Below, one piece after another: positions 34,910 to 44,001 of a DNA stretch of 64,000 nucleotides. The notes beneath the pieces were generated by a model. That model made no database searches. It was not told the DNA's origin and saw only the letters and a list, made by a program, of their open reading frames with translations. This stretch comes from Riemerella anatipestifer. Its GTDB lineage: Bacteria; Bacteroidota; Bacteroidia; Flavobacteriales; Weeksellaceae. The DNA lies in the NCBI RefSeq assembly GCF_009670965.2, contig NZ_CP073239.1, forward strand, positions 1,612,001 through 1,676,000, in the 5' to 3' direction. The translations under genes were made by a program, and so were the position numbers. Every line of letters starts with the position of its first letter. Position 1 is the first letter of the stretch.

Positions 34910-37900
34910 ATGAATTTCACAGAAGACTCACGCGTAAAAATTCCTGCTATTCTACATTTAGCAAGATTAGGGTTTGAATATATTCCTCGAAATCAGCATT
35001 CACTTCGTAATGAGAGAAACAATATTTTCCCTGATATTTTCAAGGATAGTATCCAGAAAATCAATATCAATATGAGTGATGATGAAGTGGGTAGGTTGTT
35101 GGAAGATATTGCGGTGTCATTAGAATTTGATGATTTGGGGAGAGATTTTTATCAGCGTTTGACTTCTTCAAGTAGCGTAAAGCTCATCGATTTTGAAAAT
35201 TTTAATAACAATTCTTTTCACATTACTACGGAATTGGCTTATAAAAGTGGTGAGGAGGAATTTCGTCCTGATATTACGATTTTTATCAACGGACTTCCGT
35301 TGGTGTTTGTAGAGGTAAAGAAACCCAATAATCGTGAAGGTATTATCGCGGAAAGAAACCGAATGAACCGCCGTTTTGGAGCCAAGCATTTCAAAACTTT
35401 TGCGAATATTACCCAATTGATGGTTTTTTCCAATAATATGGAATACGAAGATGGCACCACAGCACCTATTATGGGAGCCTTTTATGCAACTTCGGCGTAT
35501 GGGAATATCCATTTTAATTATTTCCGAGAAGAAGAAATTTTCAATTTAACCCATATTTTAAAACCTGAAAATTCAGAATTTGAAGATTTTATTTTGAAGG
35601 ATAATAACATTCCGCAAATAAAACATTCTCCTGAATTTAAGGAAAATAAAGACCACAATACCCCTACGCATCGGTTGCTTACCTCTTTGTTTAGTAGGGA
35701 ACGATTGGCTTTTATGCTAAAATACAGCATCGCCTATGTGAGAGAAGAAAACAAAGAAACTGCCCAGCAGGAGTGGCAAAAGCACATTATGCGTTATCCA
35801 CAAGTGTTTGCTACCTTGGCGATTGAAAAGAAACTAAATGAAGGTATTCATAAGGGGATTATTTGGCATACGCAAGGTTCTGGGAAAACGGCATTGGCGT
35901 ATTATAATGTAAAGTTTTTGACCGATTATTTCCAGAAAAAAGGCATTATTCCTAAGTTTTATTTTGTGGTGGATAGGCTGGATTTAGCCAATCAAGCTCA
36001 GTCGGAATTTGCAAAACGCGGTTTGGAAGTCAAAAGAATTAACTCTCGCCGTGATTTTGTAGAAAATATGAAATCTACCAGCGTGGTAATGGGAAGTGCT
36101 GGGGGAGCAGAAATTTCGGTGGTGAATATCCAGAAATTCAGTGAAGAAAGCGTGGCTTCGGAAAAATTAGATTACGATGTGAATATCCAACGAGTTTATT
36201 TCATTGATGAAGCCCACAGAAGTTTCAATCCGAAAGGAGATTATTTTCTTAATCTTCTAAAATCGGACGAAAAAGCCATAAAAATTGCTTTAACAGGTAC
36301 ACCTTTGTTGAAAGAAACCGCTAAATTATACGATTCCAAAACTCTTTTTGGTGATTATATTCACAAATATTATTACAATAAATCCATTGCTGATGGCTAT
36401 ACGCTTCGCCTTATCCGTGAAGAAATTGATACCGAATACAAAATAAAAATGCAAGAGGTAATGGAGCAGATTTCGGTGAAAATGGGTGAAATAGACAAAA
36501 GCACTATTTTCTCTCATCAGAAATTTGTTTCGCCAATGTTGGATTATATTGTGAAGGATTTAACCGAATTTCGGGAGCGAAACGCTGATAGTTCCCTTGG
36601 GGCGATGGTGGTTTGTGATAGTTCTGACCAAGCCAAAGAATTATATCATCAATTTACAGAAAAATATTCTAAAAGTGAAGTGATGAATCCCTATGCTCCA
36701 CAGAAAGCATCGGTTATTCTTCACGATGTGAATGATAAAATCACACGAGAGGGTGAGATTAAGGATTTCAAAAATGGGAAAATTGATATACTTTTCGTGT
36801 ATAATATGCTTTTGACAGGTTTTGATGCCAAGCGATTGAAAAAATTATATTTGGCTCGGGTGGTGAAAGACCATAATTTATTGCAAACACTTACGCGAGT
36901 AAATCGCCCATACAAAAATTATCAATACGGTTTTGTAGTAGATTTTGCCGATATTTCCAAGCAATTTGAAAAGGCAAATTATAATTATTTGGAAGAATTG
37001 AAATCCGAATTGGGCGATGAAATGGAACATTACTCTAATCTTTTCAAAACCAGAGAAGAAATAGAGCGAGAAATTGCCGAAGTAAAGGAAATTTTGTTTC
37101 ATTATAATACACAAAATAAAGAGATTTTCAATTCTCAAATTAGTGAAATTACGGATAAAGAACAATTAGCATCGCTTTTAAAACAACTTATCAATGCCAA
37201 AGAACTTCGGAATATTATCCGTTTGCAAGGCGAGGAAGATTTGCTTAAAAATGCAGATTTTGCTCTTTGGTTTGATTTGTTAAAAATTGTCTCGGCACGA
37301 ATGGAAATCTTGAAATTTGCCGAAAGTGCTGAGCAGGGACAAACCATTGAAAATCTTCTGAATGTAGCATTGGAAGATGTGTATTTTCAGTTTGTGAAAG
37401 TCTCGGAAGAGGAGTTAAAAATAGCCGATGAATTACAAGAAAAACTCCGCAGGACGCGTGAGGAAATGCAACGAAATTTTGACCCAAAAGACCCAGAATT
37501 TATTTCACTTCGGGAGGAATTGGAGCGGATTTTCAGAAATAAAAACTTACAAGAAACCACCCAAGAAGGAATGCAAGAACATATTGTGATTTTGGATAAA
37601 ATCTACAATAAAGTTAAGGAAATTAACCGAAAAAATGCACTTTTAAAAGAAAAATATAAAAATGATGAACGCTATGTGCGTATCCATAAGGAATTAAAAA
37701 GCAATCAATTAAAAAACGAAAAAGAAAGCCAAATTCACGAGGCACTTTTGGCAACCAAAGAAATGTTGGATGAAATGGTTTTAAGAAGTAGTCATATTTT
37801 GAGCAATACAGAATATTTTACGCAAGAGCTTATTAATCAAATTATTGTTAATTTTATGGATAAACATAAAATCATCAAAGAAGAAGATGAAAACGCATTT

Positions 37901-37969
37901 TTGGGCATACAAAATATTGGAAATTTGATTTCTGCAGAATACCAAAACAGTTGGAAATCTTGGAGATAA
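34910..37969 (+). CDS. hsdR: Type I restriction enzyme, R subunit
   Basis: 1019 residues, the normal HsdR length. The nuclease site is Asp121 (RPDITIF) and Glu135-x-Lys137 (VFVEVKKP). The helicase/translocase has Walker A GSGKT (323-327), DEAH (433-436, VYFIDEAHRSF), and motifs V-VI (NMLLTGFDAKRL, TRVNRP). It translocates DNA and cuts at a distance when HsdM/HsdS find unmethylated sites. It looks intact, and is followed by hsdM 53 bases later. Confidence 0.95.
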   Translation: MNFTEDSRVKIPAILHLARLGFEYIPRNQHSLRNERNNIFPDIFKDSIQKININMSDDEVGRLLEDIAVSLEFDDLGRDFYQRLTSSSSVKLIDFENFNNNSFHITTELAYKSGEEEFRPDITIFINGLPLVFVEVKKPNNREGIIAERNRMNRRFGAKHFKTFANITQLMVFSNNMEYEDGTTAPIMGAFYATSAYGNIHFNYFREEEIFNLTHILKPENSEFEDFILKDNNIPQIKHSPEFKENKDHNTPTHRLLTSLFSRERLAFMLKYSIAYVREENKETAQQEWQKHIMRYPQVFATLAIEKKLNEGIHKGIIWHTQGSGKTALAYYNVKFLTDYFQKKGIIPKFYFVVDRLDLANQAQSEFAKRGLEVKRINSRRDFVENMKSTSVVMGSAGGAEISVVNIQKFSEESVASEKLDYDVNIQRVYFIDEAHRSFNPKGDYFLNLLKSDEKAIKIALTGTPLLKETAKLYDSKTLFGDYIHKYYYNKSIADGYTLRLIREEIDTEYKIKMQEVMEQISVKMGEIDKSTIFSHQKFVSPMLDYIVKDLTEFRERNADSSLGAMVVCDSSDQAKELYHQFTEKYSKSEVMNPYAPQKASVILHDVNDKITREGEIKDFKNGKIDILFVYNMLLTGFDAKRLKKLYLARVVKDHNLLQTLTRVNRPYKNYQYGFVVDFADISKQFEKANYNYLEELKSELGDEMEHYSNLFKTREEIEREIAEVKEILFHYNTQNKEIFNSQISEITDKEQLASLLKQLINAKELRNIIRLQGEEDLLKNADFALWFDLLKIVSARMEILKFAESAEQGQTIENLLNVALEDVYFQFVKVSEEELKIADELQEKLRRTREEMQRNFDPKDPEFISLREELERIFRNKNLQETTQEGMQEHIVILDKIYNKVKEINRKNALLKEKYKNDERYVRIHKELKSNQLKNEKESQIHEALLATKEMLDEMVLRSSHILSNTEYFTQELINQIIVNFMDKHKIIKEEDENAFLGIQNIGNLISAEYQNSWKSWR

Positions 37970-38022
37970 TTTTTTATAAATTGAAATTAAAAGCAAATGA
38001 ATGCTTCATAAAAAACTAAAAA

Positions 38023-39648
38023 ATGACGGATATAAAATACATTACCGAAACTAAAAAACTTATTGACGACCTAAAAAGCGTATGTGCTAACTATGGTCTG
38101 GGCAACGATGGAAATGAATTCAAAATCATTTCTCAGGTGTTTTTGTACAAATATATGAACGATAAATTTTCCTATGAAGTAAAGCAAATGAGCCCAGAAT
38201 TGGCTTCTGCGGAAAATTTTCAGAAGGCTTACGAGGAAATGCCCGAAGTAAAAAGGCAATTTCTGTTGGCTCGTTTGGGGAATAAAGCCCCGCATTTAAA
38301 GCCCGAACAACTACTCTCGCATTTGTTTAATAATTCTAATCAGCCCAATTTTTCGGAAATTTATTTTGATGGAACGTTGAGAAACATTAGCCAAGAAAAT
38401 ATCAATTTATATTCTATCAAATCTACTTCTGGGGCAAAGGATACAATGTTTGATGAACTGAGTAAATTCATTACCGACCCTTCGCAACGCGATAATTTCT
38501 GTAAAGCATTGGTGAATAAGTTGGTGAATTTCAGTTTTGAAAAAATGTTTTCGGAAAAATACGATTTTTTTGCAACCATTTTTGAATATTTAATCAAAGA
38601 CTACAACTCGGATTCTGGCGGAAAATATGCCGAATACTATACACCCCACGCGGTGGCTCGGATTATGGCGTCTATCTTGGTAGGAAAAGAAGAAGATGTT
38701 AAAGATGTTAAAATCTACGACCCATCGGCAGGGTCGGGGACTTTGTTGATGAATATTGCTCACGCCATTGGAGAGAAAAATTGCACGATTTATTCCGAAG
38801 ATATTTCGCAAAAATCCAGCAATATGCTTAGGCTAAATTTGATACTCAATAATTTATCGCATTCCATTCCTAATATTGTAAAAGGGAATACCATTTTAGA
38901 GCCTTCGTATCTGAATACAAAGTTCGATTATATTGTTTCCAATCCGCCATTTAAGTTAGATTTTTCTGATTATAGAGATAATTTAGACAAAGATAGCAAC
39001 CGCGGACGATTTTTTGCAGGAATTCCGAATATTCCTAAAAAAGACAAGGATAAAATGGCTATTTATTTGCTTTTTATTCAGCATATTATGTATTCGCTCA
39101 GTGAGAAAGGTAAGGCAGCAATAGTAGTACCTACGGGCTTTATTACGGCACAAAGTGGTATTGAAAAGAAAATTCGCCAGAGATTGATAGATAATGGCTG
39201 GCTTCGCGGAGTAGTGAGTATGCCGAGTAATATTTTTGCCAGTACAGGAACTAATGTTTCGGTATTGATTTTAGATAAAAATGCAGATAATGAGCATATT
39301 GTGTTAATGGACGCTTCTAAATTAGGGGAAACCATTAAGGAGGGAAAAAACCAACGCACGGTACTAACGACAGAAGAAGAGCAAAAAATAACCGATGTTT
39401 TCAATGAGAAAAAAGCGGTGGAAGAGCTATCGGTAGTGGTAACCGCCGAAGAAATAAAAGCGAAAAATTATAGCTTTTCGGCAGGGCAATATTTTGAAAT
39501 TAAGATAGAATATGTGGAAATTTCTGCTGAAGAATTTGCCCAGAAGATGAATGAGTTTGAAACTACACTAAAAAATCTCTTTGAACAAAGCAATCAATTG
39601 GATAAAGAAATTTTAGAAAATTTTAAAAAGTTAAAATTTAAAGGGTAA
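38023..39648 (+). CDS. hsdM: Type I DNA methyltransferase, M subunit
   Basis: 541 residues. HsdM N-terminal helical domain, then motif I DPSAGSGT (233-240), motif IV NPPF (307-310) of N6-adenine methylases, and GKAAIVVPTGFITAQSGIEKKIRQRLI near 360-390. It methylates adenine in the sequence recognised by HsdS. Its stop TAA (39646-39648) abuts the hsdS frame, so the first hsdS gene is translated with it. Confidence 0.95.
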   Translation: MTDIKYITETKKLIDDLKSVCANYGLGNDGNEFKIISQVFLYKYMNDKFSYEVKQMSPELASAENFQKAYEEMPEVKRQFLLARLGNKAPHLKPEQLLSHLFNNSNQPNFSEIYFDGTLRNISQENINLYSIKSTSGAKDTMFDELSKFITDPSQRDNFCKALVNKLVNFSFEKMFSEKYDFFATIFEYLIKDYNSDSGGKYAEYYTPHAVARIMASILVGKEEDVKDVKIYDPSAGSGTLLMNIAHAIGEKNCTIYSEDISQKSSNMLRLNLILNNLSHSIPNIVKGNTILEPSYLNTKFDYIVSNPPFKLDFSDYRDNLDKDSNRGRFFAGIPNIPKKDKDKMAIYLLFIQHIMYSLSEKGKAAIVVPTGFITAQSGIEKKIRQRLIDNGWLRGVVSMPSNIFASTGTNVSVLILDKNADNEHIVLMDASKLGETIKEGKNQRTVLTTEEEQKITDVFNEKKAVEELSVVVTAEEIKAKNYSFSAGQYFEIKIEYVEISAEEFAQKMNEFETTLKNLFEQSNQLDKEILENFKKLKFKG

Positions 39649-39654
39649 TTGGGA

Positions 39655-40290
39655 ATGAGTGATTATATAAATATAAATACTTTTATAGAAACAGATATTT
39701 CTGGGGATTGGGGAAAGGAAGAAGAAGATAAAAAACATAAACTCAAAGTTTTTTGTGTGAGAGGAGCTGATATAAATAGTCTGAATATGGGAAATTACAA
39801 AGAGTTTCCTATCAGATTTGTACAAGAAAAAAGTAAAGATAAATTTCTGAAAGAAGAAAATATAATTATTGAAATTTCGGGAGGAAGTCCCACTCAATCA
39901 ACTGGGAGAGTAGCTTTTTTAGAAAATGTAGATAAAGATATAATTTGTTCTAATTTTTGTAGAGCTCTACAAATCAAGAAGGAATTTTCAGCGAAATATG
40001 TATTCTATTTACTTCAAAATATTTACAAATCAGATATATTTTTCAATTTTGAGAGTAAAACGAGTGGGATAAAAAATTTATTATACAATTCAGCATTTGA
40101 AAACATTAAAGTTCCCAATAGAGATTATGCAATACAGGAGAAAATTGTGATGACTCTGTCATCAATAGATAAAAAAATCCAACTTCTCCATCAGCTAAAT
40201 GATAATTTAGCACAATGCCATAAAAAAGAGACCAAAATTTTGGTCTCTTTTTTATTCTATTTCTATTTGTCCATTCATAAGCATTGGTAG
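39655..40290 (+). CDS. hsdS: Type I specificity subunit, half-length form (switch locus 1, OFF orientation)
   Basis: 211 residues from the ATG at 39655, right after hsdM. One target recognition domain (TRD) (about 1-150) and the first conserved coil (QEKIVMTLSSIDKKI..LHQLNDNLAQ) are intact. At the site coding LNDNLAQ (40193-40216) the frame runs into a hairpin and about 24 unrelated residues. The missing second half lies inverted just downstream (40252-40956); inversion between the two 24-bp sites would restore a full HsdS of about 420 residues. Half-size HsdS proteins can sometimes dimerise and act, so this form may not be inert. Confidence 0.88.
   Translation: MSDYININTFIETDISGDWGKEEEDKKHKLKVFCVRGADINSLNMGNYKEFPIRFVQEKSKDKFLKEENIIIEISGGSPTQSTGRVAFLENVDKDIICSNFCRALQIKKEFSAKYVFYLLQNIYKSDIFFNFESKTSGIKNLLYNSAFENIKVPNRDYAIQEKIVMTLSSIDKKIQLLHQLNDNLAQCHKKETKILVSFLFYFYLSIHKHW
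40193..40216 (+). repeat. Inversion site A
   Basis: 24 bp, identical to the reverse complement of site B. Its core GCTAAAT-GATA-ATTTAGC is a perfect 7-bp dyad around 4 bases, as expected for a tyrosine recombinase crossover site. In frame it codes LNDNLAQ of HsdS. Confidence 0.88.
40222..40253. terminator. Palindromic terminator inside the invertible segment
   Basis: Perfect 32-bp palindrome, AAAAAAGAGACCAAAA and its complement, with T-runs both ways. A near copy is at 45830-45860. It ends hsdS transcription in either orientation. Confidence 0.85.
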
Positions 40291-40848
40291 AAGAGTGTCG
40301 CGGAGGGATTGTAGGTGGTGGATTTGTTTAGTATTTAATTTTACTTGTTTATCCCAATTATTTACAATTTTTTCAAAATTTTTCAAAATTTCTTTTGCAG
40401 GATAAGATAATTTTAAATTATATAAATCATCTTTTGTTAAAGAACCAAATGTTGTACCTATGAAATTCAAATAGTCAAATTTGTACTTAAAATATTCTAT
40501 TTGATAAATCAAAAATGAATTAAATCCATCTTTCGAATTGATCGCACATAATCCTCTACCAATACAGCATCGTTCTATTGCCAAATTTATGGTGCCAACA
40601 GGAGCTCTCACACTTAATAAAATATCATTTTCTTCTGCAAATCTTGTTGGTTTTGTTGTATAAACTCTATTTAAGGGAAATCTCCAACCAAAATCCGTAG
40701 AGCCTTGGAAAAATATAATTCCTTTTTTATTTTCATTATATGAAGAACCTTCAGGTGACTGTCCCATAGTAATGTTTGCAATTTCATAAAGACTTTTCAT
40801 CTCCCACTCCTCTGGAATTTCTCGTTTTAGGATTTCATTATAAACCAT
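40252..40848 (-). CDS. Silent inverted 3' half of hsdS
   Basis: 198 residues from the ATG at 40848, but the frame continues upstream without a stop to site B (40956), reading LNDNLAQLAKTIYDYW and on to SSGGKMVYNE. This is the same joint as in the full-length hsdS at 44647-45831. It carries one TRD (ANITMGQSPEGSSYNE..) and the C-terminal conserved coil ending LRDTLLPMLMNGQIEIE. It lacks a promoter, so it is a stored half gene activated by inversion with site A. Confidence 0.88.
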   Translation of the reverse strand: MVYNEILKREIPEEWEMKSLYEIANITMGQSPEGSSYNENKKGIIFFQGSTDFGWRFPLNRVYTTKPTRFAEENDILLSVRAPVGTINLAIERCCIGRGLCAINSKDGFNSFLIYQIEYFKYKFDYLNFIGTTFGSLTKDDLYNLKLSYPAKEILKNFEKIVNNWDKQVKLNTKQIHHLQSLRDTLLPMLMNGQIEIE

Positions 40849-40934
40849 TTTTCCACCACTAGATTTATAAGGTTTTCCGTTTTCATCGGGAAAATCAAAT
40901 TGTACAAACCAATAATCATAGATAGTCTTAGCTA

Positions 40935-40958
40935 ATTGTGCTAAATTATCATTTAGCT
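40935..40958 (-). repeat. Inversion site B
   Basis: Reverse complement of site A over 24 bp. The segment between A and B, about 0.74 kb, is the invertible unit of locus 1. Confidence 0.88.
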
Positions 40959-40999
40959 AAAAAAAATCGTTCTTTTGCGGATTTTAATTTTATCTAAAA

Positions 41000-41986
41000 A
41001 TGAAAGAGCTTTTTAAACAAAAAATCCTTAGTCAGATGAGTGATAGTTTGAATTTCCAACAAATGGAGTTATTAGAATTTGTGCTAAGACAAAATATTGA
41101 ATCTCTCAATATCAGCGATTTAACAGAAAAAGCATTAAACGAAACTCCCATTAATTTACTTCATTCTTTTCTTTCTGCAAAGAAAATAGAAGGTTGTTCT
41201 GAAAAATCTCTGAAATACTATTTCTCCACCATTGAGGCACTTCTCAATAAATTAAATAAAAATATTAGTGATATTTCTACCAATGATTTGAGATTGTATC
41301 TGTCTGATTACCAAAACAAAAACAACAGTAGCAAAGTGACTATTGATAATATTAGACGAATTTTTTCCAGCTTTTTTTCGTGGTTAGAAGATGAAGATTA
41401 TATCTTAAAATCCCCCGTTAGGAGAATCCACAAAGTAAAAACAGCCAAAACTATTAAGGAAATTTTAACCGATGAAGAGATTGAAAAATTAAGAGACAAC
41501 TCTCAAAATATCAGAGATTTATCTATTATTGAAATTCTTTCTTCCACAGGAATGCGTGTGGGAGAATTGGTAAAAATTAATATAAAAGATATTGATTTTC
41601 AAGAGCGTTCGTGCATTGTTACAGGAAAAGGAAACAAACAACGAGAGGTATATTTTGATGCCCGAACAAAAATTCATCTTTTGGAATATATCAACCAACG
41701 GAAAGATAACAATGAGGCTCTTTTTGTATCTCATTCAAAACCTAATAAAAGACTTACTATCAATAGTATAGAAACTATTTTGCGAAAATTGGGAAAAAAA
41801 TGTAACATTAATAAAGTGCATCCGCATAAATTTAGGAGAACTCTCGCTACAATGGCTATTGATAAAGGAATGCCAATAGAACAAGTACAGAAATTACTGG
41901 GACATACCAAGATAGATACCACAATGCACTACGCAATGGTGAATCAAATCAATGTAAAAATGGCTCATCGCAAATTTATTAGTTAG
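41000..41986 (+). CDS. XerC/D-like tyrosine recombinase, probable hsdS invertase
   Basis: 328 residues. N-terminal SAM-like domain (HSFLSAKKIEGCSEKSLKYYFSTIEALL split over its helices), catalytic domain with Arg186 (TGMRVGEL), Lys210 (GKGNKQR), His276-x-x-Arg279 (HKFRRTLAT), His302 (LLGHTKIDTT) and Tyr311 (HYAMV). It starts 42 bases from site B, lies between the two hsdS loci, and is unlike the island integrase. Recombinases of this type in the same position invert hsdS genes in other Bacteroidota, so that role is inferred. Confidence 0.85.
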   Translation: MKELFKQKILSQMSDSLNFQQMELLEFVLRQNIESLNISDLTEKALNETPINLLHSFLSAKKIEGCSEKSLKYYFSTIEALLNKLNKNISDISTNDLRLYLSDYQNKNNSSKVTIDNIRRIFSSFFSWLEDEDYILKSPVRRIHKVKTAKTIKEILTDEEIEKLRDNSQNIRDLSIIEILSSTGMRVGELVKINIKDIDFQERSCIVTGKGNKQREVYFDARTKIHLLEYINQRKDNNEALFVSHSKPNKRLTINSIETILRKLGKKCNINKVHPHKFRRTLATMAIDKGMPIEQVQKLLGHTKIDTTMHYAMVNQINVKMAHRKFIS

Positions 41987-42097
41987 TTATTTTTTTCAAA
42001 ACCATCTTCATTATTGTAATTTTATAGAATTAATTTTCAATAATATTTTTCATATTGAAAAAAAACATAAAAATTTTCAATAACGATTTTTTTGTTG

Positions 42098-42105
42098 TAA
42101 TTTTG
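42098..42105 (+). promoter_or_regulatory. Promoter and repeat operator of fic
   Basis: TAATTTTG matches TAnnTTTG, 19 bases ahead of the ATG at 42125. Just upstream (about 42033-42083) are two direct copies of TTTTCAATAA and an inverted TCAATA/TATTGA pair, suggestive of an operator. Confidence 0.45.
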
Positions 42106-42124
42106 CTCAAAATATTTTCACGCA

Positions 42125-43246
42125 ATGGAAAATTTCAATTCAGGGCAATATATCAACCAAGGTTATTATAAAAGTTTTCAACCAGAATTTATCCATAGAG
42201 ACTGGAATATTCTGGATATGAGTATTTTACAACTTCTTAGTAAAGCTGATAGACATTTGGGAAGGCTGGATATGTATTCGCATTATGTAAATATTGAATT
42301 ATTTATCAAAATGCACATTGCCAAAGAAGCCACGCAATCTTCCAAAATAGAAGGTACACAAACCAATATGGAAGAGGCTTTTTTGAAAAAAGAAGAGATT
42401 AACCTTGAAAAACGAAATGATTGGGAAGAGGTTCAAAATTACATTTCGGCAATGAATGAGGCGGTGAAACTTTTGCATACGCTTCCATTTTCATCACGGT
42501 TGATTAAACAAACGCATAAAATTCTTCTACAAGGTGTGCGTGGCGAACATAAACACCCTGGAGAGTACCGCACAAGCCAAAACTGGATTGGAGGAGCGTC
42601 CATTTCTGATGCAGTTTTTATTCCGCCTGTGCATACAAGTTTGAATGAATTGATGTCGGATTTGGAAAAATTTGCCAATGATGAACTCAATCCATTGCCT
42701 GATTTGATAAAAATTGCTCTTATTCATTATCAATTTGAAACCATACATCCTTTCTTGGACGGAAACGGGCGTGTGGGCAGACTTCTTATTACCCTATATT
42801 TGGTAGATAAAGGTATTCTAAAACAGCCTATTCTCTACCTTTCAGACTTTTTTGAAAAACACCGAACACTATATTATGACAATCTAATGCGTGTAAGAAC
42901 GCATAATGATTTGGGGCAATGGCTTAAATTTTTCTTGACAGGTGTGATTGAAACTTCTCAAAAAGGAGTGGAAACTTTTGACGGAATTTTACAACTTCAA
43001 AAAAACATTGAGTTCAAAATAAAGGAATTGGGCACGAAAAGTAAGGATGCTAGCAAAGTGATAGAATATTTATATCTCAACCCAATCATAGACGCCCAAA
43101 AAGTGGCAGAAATCACAGGAAAAACCCTACGAACAGCTTATAATCTAATAGCAGAATTAGAAAAATTAGGCATTATTAGAGAAATTACAGGAGCTTCTCG
43201 TGGGAAACTCTATGTTTTTGAAGATTATATGAATTTATTTAATTAA
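42125..43246 (+). CDS. Fic-family AMPylase-type protein
   Basis: 373 residues. The catalytic loop HPFLDGNGRVGR (208-219) is complete. The N-terminal inhibitory motif [S/T]xxxE[G/N] is present as SSKIEG (72-77), so this is a class II Fic whose activity is held down by its own N-terminal helix. A winged-helix C-terminus (IDAQKVAEITGKTLRTAYNL, IIREITGASRGKLY) may bind DNA. Fic enzymes transfer AMP or other nucleotide parts to target proteins. It lies between the two hsdS loci as cargo. Confidence 0.9.
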   Translation: MENFNSGQYINQGYYKSFQPEFIHRDWNILDMSILQLLSKADRHLGRLDMYSHYVNIELFIKMHIAKEATQSSKIEGTQTNMEEAFLKKEEINLEKRNDWEEVQNYISAMNEAVKLLHTLPFSSRLIKQTHKILLQGVRGEHKHPGEYRTSQNWIGGASISDAVFIPPVHTSLNELMSDLEKFANDELNPLPDLIKIALIHYQFETIHPFLDGNGRVGRLLITLYLVDKGILKQPILYLSDFFEKHRTLYYDNLMRVRTHNDLGQWLKFFLTGVIETSQKGVETFDGILQLQKNIEFKIKELGTKSKDASKVIEYLYLNPIIDAQKVAEITGKTLRTAYNLIAELEKLGIIREITGASRGKLYVFEDYMNLFN

Positions 43247-43257
43247 TAAAGATAAGG

Positions 43258-44001
43258 ATGAATATTATAAATATATACTGTGATGAAAGTTGTCATTTAC
43301 AAAATGATAAACAAAAAGTAATGGTTTTGGGAGCGGTTTCTTGTCCTGCTGAAAAAAAAGAAGAAATTTTTAAAAGACTTTTAAGTTTTAAGAAAAAACA
43401 TAAGCTTATTCCCAAAAACAAAAAAAATGAAAAGGAAAATCGTTCGTATTATGAACTGAAATGGAATAAAGTTTCTCACTCTAAATTAGACTATTACAAA
43501 GATGTTATCAATTATTTTTTTGATGATGATGATTTGAGCTTTCGGGTATTGGTTGTTCCAAATAAAAATGAATTAGACTGCGAAAAATTCAATCATACTC
43601 ACGATACTTTTTATTATAAAATGTATTTCGGAATGCTCAAAGCTATTTTAAGTCCTGAAAACTCGCATTGCATCTACATTGATATAAAAGATACACGAAG
43701 CAGAGAAAAAGTACATAAATTAGAGCGAGTTCTTAGAAATGATAAATATGATTATCAAAAAAAAATAATCAAACGCGTGCAACAAGTCCGTTCGCACGAG
43801 GTAGAAATTCTCCAACTTACTGATTTGCTTATTGGTGCTGTGAGTTATATCAATAGAGGATTAAATACCAGTCAAGCTAAAAATGAACTCATAGATTTAA
43901 TAAAAGAGCGATCTAAATATTCTTTGATAAAATCTACTTTGTTGAAAGAAAAGAAATTTAATATTTTCATTTGGGAATCTCAAAAACCTTATTTTTTATG
44001 A
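43258..44001 (+). CDS. DUF3800 protein (RNase H-like fold)
   Basis: 247 residues. Acidic motifs of DUF3800: YCDES at the N-terminus (INIYCDESCHL), YIDIKDTR in the middle and LQLTDLLIGAVSY near the end, which form the presumed RNase H-like metal site. DUF3800 proteins are common in prophages and defence islands but have no settled function. It starts 12 bases after fic and overlaps the next gene by four bases (ATGA), so these two are a unit. Confidence 0.82.
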   Translation: MNIINIYCDESCHLQNDKQKVMVLGAVSCPAEKKEEIFKRLLSFKKKHKLIPKNKKNEKENRSYYELKWNKVSHSKLDYYKDVINYFFDDDDLSFRVLVVPNKNELDCEKFNHTHDTFYYKMYFGMLKAILSPENSHCIYIDIKDTRSREKVHKLERVLRNDKYDYQKKIIKRVQQVRSHEVEILQLTDLLIGAVSYINRGLNTSQAKNELIDLIKERSKYSLIKSTLLKEKKFNIFIWESQKPYFL

